The notes beneath the pieces were generated by a model. That model made no database searches. It saw only the letters and a program-made list of their open reading frames with translations, and was not told the DNA's origin. A program made the position numbers and the translations under genes. A stretch of DNA of 10,427 bases from JBCDIQ01 sp039024295 (GTDB lineage Bacteria > Bacteroidota > Bacteroidia > J057), in NCBI GenBank assembly GCA_039024295.1, contig JBCDIQ010000200.1, positions 1-10,427 of the forward strand, given 5' to 3'. Below are positions 7,151-10,427 of the stretch, one piece after another. The first letter of the stretch is position 1. The number at the start of each line of letters is the position of its first letter.

Positions 7151-7867
7151 TTGAAGATAAATTCCCTTCCTATCGAACCGATTTACACCCTACATCAAGA
7201 ATTTGAAGCAGCTGTCACCTGGATGCATATGTTGCCCGACCTGGAAGAAGCAGGCCTTTGGATTTCCCTCGATGCCAAAAGACAGCGAATTACCGCGTTA
7301 AACGAGCAGGATGAAAAGGTTTTTGATTACCGCCCTCCTTTACCGGCTGTTCCGATAGCACCAGATCAGACCTTGGAAGGTTACCTCTCACAGGTACAGG
7401 ATGAGCCAGGTTCCTACCTAATTCTCCTGATGCAAGCTGGTGCGGCATCTCTGGGGCTTTTTGAAGAGGGGGAGGTCACCTTGCACAAAGCCATTAAGAA
7501 ATACATGGTTCGAAAAAAACAAGGCAAGGCGCAGCTCAATTACCTCCAAACTCGTGGGAAGTCAAAAGCAGGTTCACGCATCCGGCTGGCCAATACAACC
7601 CGATTCCTGGAGGAAATCAATGAATACCTGCAAAAATGGGAGGCCTATGAGCCTGCTGAGCGTATCTTGTATTACTGCAACCCTCAACTTTGGGGACTAC
7701 TACATCAAGCGCAGCCCGCACCTCCCTTTGACAAAAAGGATGCCCGCCTCGCCAAAGTGCCATTCGACGTGCATACTCCCGACCATGAAGAGCTTCTTCG
7801 GATCAATCGAAAGTGCCTCCAAGCAGAATTGAGGGTATACCTGGAAGATGATCGGCTGAATGGCTAA
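7151..7867 (+). CDS. VLRF1-type (Vms1/ANKZF1-like) peptidyl-tRNA release factor
   Basis: The 238-residue protein matches, by motif recall, the VLRF1 clade of eRF1-like domains known from eukaryotic Vms1/ANKZF1, which cut the nascent chain from peptidyl-tRNA on stalled 60S subunits. Visible hallmarks are a YLILLMQAGAASLGLF strand (about residues 95-110), HKAIKKYMVRKKQGKAQ with a G-x-x-Q loop (Gly125 to Gln128, in the position of catalytic Gln295 of Vms1), the AGSRIR...N segment (residues 140-148), a helix FLEEINEYL, a core strand RILYYCNP, and a closing P-(F)-x-x-x-T-P-x-HEELLRI helix. The ankyrin, zinc-finger and VIM parts of the eukaryotic proteins are absent. The inferred role is cytoplasmic release of stalled nascent chains. 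TTG 7151 is the only start giving the full frame, since a stop lies at 7145-7147; ATG 7223 would give 214 residues and leave the catalytic domain intact. Confidence 0.8.
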   Translation: MKINSLPIEPIYTLHQEFEAAVTWMHMLPDLEEAGLWISLDAKRQRITALNEQDEKVFDYRPPLPAVPIAPDQTLEGYLSQVQDEPGSYLILLMQAGAASLGLFEEGEVTLHKAIKKYMVRKKQGKAQLNYLQTRGKSKAGSRIRLANTTRFLEEINEYLQKWEAYEPAERILYYCNPQLWGLLHQAQPAPPFDKKDARLAKVPFDVHTPDHEELLRINRKCLQAELRVYLEDDRLNG

Positions 7868-7952
7868 TGCACTGGATTAACAGGTCGCCCCCATGTTTCG
7901 ATTGCGTCTCTTGACATTTCTTTCAATTAAGCCGTATTTCGCCGGAATATTC

Positions 7953-7977
7953 AGCCTGAACCCTTTGGTCTCAGGCT
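7953..7977 (+). terminator. Hairpin between VLRF1 and glycosyltransferase genes
   Basis: AGCCTGA (7953-7959) pairs with TCAGGCT (7971-7977), and ACC/GGT (7960-7962 with 7967-7969) extends the stem across a single bulged C, leaving a 4-base loop. An A/T-rich stretch with several short T runs (7981-7998) follows. It probably terminates VLRF1 transcription. It ends only 21 bases before the next start codon, so it may instead lie in the leader of the glycosyltransferase message. Confidence 0.5.
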
Positions 7978-7998
7978 TCATTTAAATTTTCCATTTTT

Positions 7999-8766
7999 GT
8001 GGTCAGAGGTAAAAAAGTGGTAGTGGTTATGCCTGCATATAATGCGGAAAAAACCCTCGAAATCACTTACCGGGAAATCCCCCGTGATGTCGTTGATGAA
8101 GTCATCCTGGTCGATGACCGGAGCCGGGACAATACCGTAGAAAAAGCGCGCGAACTGGGCATCAACCGGGTGATCAAGCACCCGGTGAACCGCGGGTATG
8201 GAGGCAACCAAAAGACCTGTTACACCGAGGCACTCAAAGCTGGTGCTGACATTGTTGTGATGGTTCACCCCGACTATCAGTATACCCCCAAACTCATTGA
8301 AGCTATGGTGTATCCTATTGCCAACGGCTTATTCCCGGTGATGCTGGGCTCCAGAATTTTGGGAACAGGTGCCCTTCGGGGAGGGATGCCCATCTATAAA
8401 TTCATTGCCAACCGTCTGCTTACTTTTTTCCAAAATGTGCTGATGCGCCAGAAGCTGGCCGAATACCACACGGGATATCGGGCATTTTCAAAAGAAATCC
8501 TTGAATCTTTACCGTTGGAAGAAAACAGCGATGACTTTGTCTTTGACAATGAAATGCTGGCACAGATCGCTTATGCAGGCCACATCATTGGAGAGGTGAC
8601 CTGCCCCACCAAATATTTTGCAGAAGCTTCATCAATTAATTTCAGACGAAGTGCCAAATATGGCCTTGGGGTTTTGTGGGTATCCATGATATTTCGCTTA
8701 AATAAATGGGGCATTGTCCGTTCAGCCATCTTCAACATGGATGGGGGGAAACGCCTCAAAGTATAG
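7999..8766 (+). CDS. Family 2 glycosyltransferase, DPM1/polyprenyl-phosphate type
   Basis: The 255-residue protein is a GT-A fold, GT2-family enzyme. VVVVMPAYNAEKTL (residues 7-20) is the first nucleotide-binding strand, VILVDDRSRDNT (35-46) holds the uridine-binding aspartates, and HPVNRGYGGNQ (61-71) is the typical following loop. The metal-binding position reads V-H90-P-D92, a His-Pro-Asp variant of the DxD motif. Later, GYRAFS and EE...FVFDNEML probably carry the acceptor-side and catalytic-base residues. There are no C-terminal transmembrane helices, so it would act at the cytoplasmic face of the inner membrane. It likely transfers a sugar from a nucleotide donor to a lipid or glycan acceptor; neither can be named. 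GTG 7999 is the start because an ATG at residue 11 would cut away the first strand. The next gene starts 66 bases downstream. Confidence 0.9.
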   Translation: MVRGKKVVVVMPAYNAEKTLEITYREIPRDVVDEVILVDDRSRDNTVEKARELGINRVIKHPVNRGYGGNQKTCYTEALKAGADIVVMVHPDYQYTPKLIEAMVYPIANGLFPVMLGSRILGTGALRGGMPIYKFIANRLLTFFQNVLMRQKLAEYHTGYRAFSKEILESLPLEENSDDFVFDNEMLAQIAYAGHIIGEVTCPTKYFAEASSINFRRSAKYGLGVLWVSMIFRLNKWGIVRSAIFNMDGGKRLKV

Positions 8767-8785
8767 GGCAAATCCCTGATTTTTT
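8764..8785 (+). terminator. Weak terminator-like hairpin at the glycosyltransferase stop
   Basis: AGGG (8765-8768) and CCCT (8774-8777) can pair around a 5-base loop, and six T follow at 8780-8785. The stem overlaps the TAG stop codon and is only four base pairs, so termination would be partial at most and the downstream gene may still be co-transcribed. Confidence 0.3.
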
Positions 8786-8832
8786 ATAGCTTAGAGATAT
8801 TCATTTGTTCGCAACATTGCAATTGCACCTCC

Positions 8833-10427
8833 GTGAAAAAACTGCTCCGTCTCCTGTTGTTTGTGCTCCTTTTGGGGCTTGCGGCCATCGCTGGTTACCT
8901 TTTCCTGGGAGAATCGGTTAATCGACAACTCTACACCTTCGTTCCCACAGACTTTGTGTACGTCATCGAATCCGATGAACCCGTAGATGACTGGCAGGAG
9001 TTAAGCAAAAGTCAGGTCTGGCAATACCTCAAGACCAATGCCTACTTTGGAGAAATCACAGAATCAGCCGACCAGTTAGACTCTCTCCTTCATACCAACC
9101 AAACGCTTGTCAATTTTATTAAGCTGGGAGATTTGGTGATTTCTGCTCACCTTACCGGCAGAAACGAATACGAATTTGTGTTCTTGGTGGATTTGAAAGG
9201 CATTTCCAAGTTTAGCAAGCTTTCTGCAGCCCTAACGGCACTCTTCGAAAGCCTGGAATACGACGTGAGCCGCGATTCCTATTATGGAAATGCCATTTTC
9301 GACCTCAAGGATCCGGAGACGGGAGACGTACTTTCTTTGTCAGTGATTGACAATGTCATGCTGGGGTCGTACAAAAAGGGGCTTTTGAAAAAAGCCATTG
9401 ATCAGTCTGAAAAACCGGGCGTTTACGAAAACCCTGACTTTTTCCAGGTACAGGAATCCATTGACCGGGATGAAGTCTATTCCATCTACCTGAATTACGC
9501 CGTACTGGAGGATTACTTAAAGATTTATACCGATGAGCTTCCCGAAATGCTACAGGGCCTCAGAGAAATTCTGGCTTTTTCTTCCTTTGATTTTCAGATT
9601 GGAGACGAAGATGCTGCATTAACTGGATATACCAAACAAGTGGATTCTACGGCTTCCTACCTAACCGTTTTTAAAGATATTGGGCAGGGAAGGGTACTTG
9701 CGCCTGAGGTTTTGCCAAAAGAAACCGCATTTTTTACCAGCATTGGCTTTGATGATTTTTCGGATTTCTACCGGAGATTCGATGGATATTACAAAGAATA
9801 TGAGCCGGAGTCCCATCAGGAATTTGCAAAAAATAAAAGGCGGGTAGAGAAGCTGCTAGATATTGATGTGGAACGTGACTTTTTCTCTTGGATGACAGAT
9901 GAGTTGGTTACCGCAATAGTTCCGATGGATAAGGCAGGGAAGGAATATGCCTATTTCGCCTTGCTTCATTTTGATGATTATCGGTATGCAAAGGAGAAAA
10001 TGGATTTTGTTACCCAACAGGTCAAGAAGAAAACCCCGGTGAAATTCGAAACGGTAACCCATAGAGGGGTGCCGATCCAATACCTGGAGCTGAAAGGCTT
10101 CTTCAAGCTGTTTTTCAACAAAATGTTCTCCAATATTGAACGGCCGCATTATGCGTTTGTGAATGACTATGTGGTATTTAGCAACAGCGTTCCGTCCCTT
10201 GAGATGGCCATTGACCGGGCCCTTGACCAGGAAACCTTGGAGTATAGCCCAGCTTATGATGACTTCCAAGGGCACTTTTCTAATAACTCGAACCTCTTTT
10301 CCTACGTCCAGGCAGGAACTTTCTATCAGCACTTGTTGAATAACCTAGACGCCAGTTCTCGGTCTGAGCTAAAGTCGAATAGAAAATATTTTCTTAGCTT
10401 TCCCCATATCGGTTTCCAACTTTACCC
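8833..10427 (+). CDS. Membrane-anchored protein resembling DUF3352, 3' truncated
   Basis: The frame is open from GTG 8833 to the window edge, giving 531 codons without a stop. It begins MKKLLRLLLFVLLLGLAAIA, an uncleaved signal anchor or signal peptide at residues 1-25, so the bulk lies in the periplasm or is exported. The mature part starts with FVPTDFVYVIESDEP and contains repeated strand-turn units such as GDLVISAHLTG, VFLVDLKGISKF, NVMLGSYKKGLLKKAI and YVVFSNSVPSLEMAI. This pattern (a near-N-terminal P-x-D-x-VYVIES strand, and a 'visible value, then helix of selected items' layout repeated about twice) resembles the DUF3352 family of uncharacterised membrane proteins; that assignment is from memory and tentative. 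GTG is preferred because no ATG lies between the previous stop (same frame, 8764-8766) and the hydrophobic segment. No catalytic residues were recognised. Confidence 0.85.
   Translation, partial: MKKLLRLLLFVLLLGLAAIAGYLFLGESVNRQLYTFVPTDFVYVIESDEPVDDWQELSKSQVWQYLKTNAYFGEITESADQLDSLLHTNQTLVNFIKLGDLVISAHLTGRNEYEFVFLVDLKGISKFSKLSAALTALFESLEYDVSRDSYYGNAIFDLKDPETGDVLSLSVIDNVMLGSYKKGLLKKAIDQSEKPGVYENPDFFQVQESIDRDEVYSIYLNYAVLEDYLKIYTDELPEMLQGLREILAFSSFDFQIGDEDAALTGYTKQVDSTASYLTVFKDIGQGRVLAPEVLPKETAFFTSIGFDDFSDFYRRFDGYYKEYEPESHQEFAKNKRRVEKLLDIDVERDFFSWMTDELVTAIVPMDKAGKEYAYFALLHFDDYRYAKEKMDFVTQQVKKKTPVKFETVTHRGVPIQYLELKGFFKLFFNKMFSNIERPHYAFVNDYVVFSNSVPSLEMAIDRALDQETLEYSPAYDDFQGHFSNNSNLFSYVQAGTFYQHLLNNLDASSRSELKSNRKYFLSFPHIGFQLY

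Noticed and set aside
9856..10332. 158-codon - strand frame opposite the last gene
   Set aside because: The + strand frame is open for 531 codons, starts with a signal anchor and has coherent protein character; the antisense frame does not.

Overview
The window most likely comes from a Bacteroidota chromosome. The clearest reason is a 1072-residue secreted protein ending in the gliding-motility-associated (type B) C-terminal sorting domain of the type IX secretion system (T9SS), which is confined to that phylum. Two OmpA proteins with a TSP3-type calcium-binding linker of the style common there, TAnnTTTG-like -7 boxes, and the lack of a Shine-Dalgarno sequence before any start point the same way. 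I cannot name the genus. No tRNA, rRNA, insertion sequence, integrase or CRISPR array was seen, so this looks like ordinary chromosome with one large surface-protein gene.

Layout. Positions 1-1950 hold two adjacent OmpA-family genes on the + strand, the first cut by the window edge. Their peptidoglycan-binding domains are about 58% identical by eye. A strong intrinsic terminator (1988-2020) closes this unit. Next on + come an alpha/beta hydrolase (2091-3125) and, 25 bases later, a small four-helix membrane protein (3151-3567). A convergent intergenic stretch (3568-3861) contains no convincing gene but has a symmetric double -7-like motif. The large secreted lectin-adhesin runs on the - strand (3862-7080): signal peptide, legume-lectin-type domain, nine Cys-paired Ig-like modules, one PKD-like module, T9SS type B signal. 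A 70-base divergent region (7081-7150) with promoter-like boxes on both strands separates it from a + strand VLRF1 (Vms1/ANKZF1-like release factor) gene (7151-7867). A family 2 glycosyltransferase (7999-8766) follows. The last gene, a membrane-anchored protein resembling DUF3352 (8833 to the edge), is open to the end of the window.

How the genes may fit together. The OmpA proteins and the lectin-adhesin are envelope or surface proteins: the former would tie the outer membrane to peptidoglycan, the latter would be exported by T9SS and could bind glycans. The glycosyltransferase may act in envelope glycan or lipid-linked sugar synthesis. The VLRF1 protein belongs to cytoplasmic ribosome rescue and probably sits here without functional ties to its neighbours. 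Four of the seven visible starts appear to be GTG or TTG, which makes these N-termini easy to misannotate. I did not find a wholly new multi-gene system. The two most notable items are the bacterial VLRF1 homologue and the lectin-adhesin with an apparently intact legume-lectin metal and sugar site.
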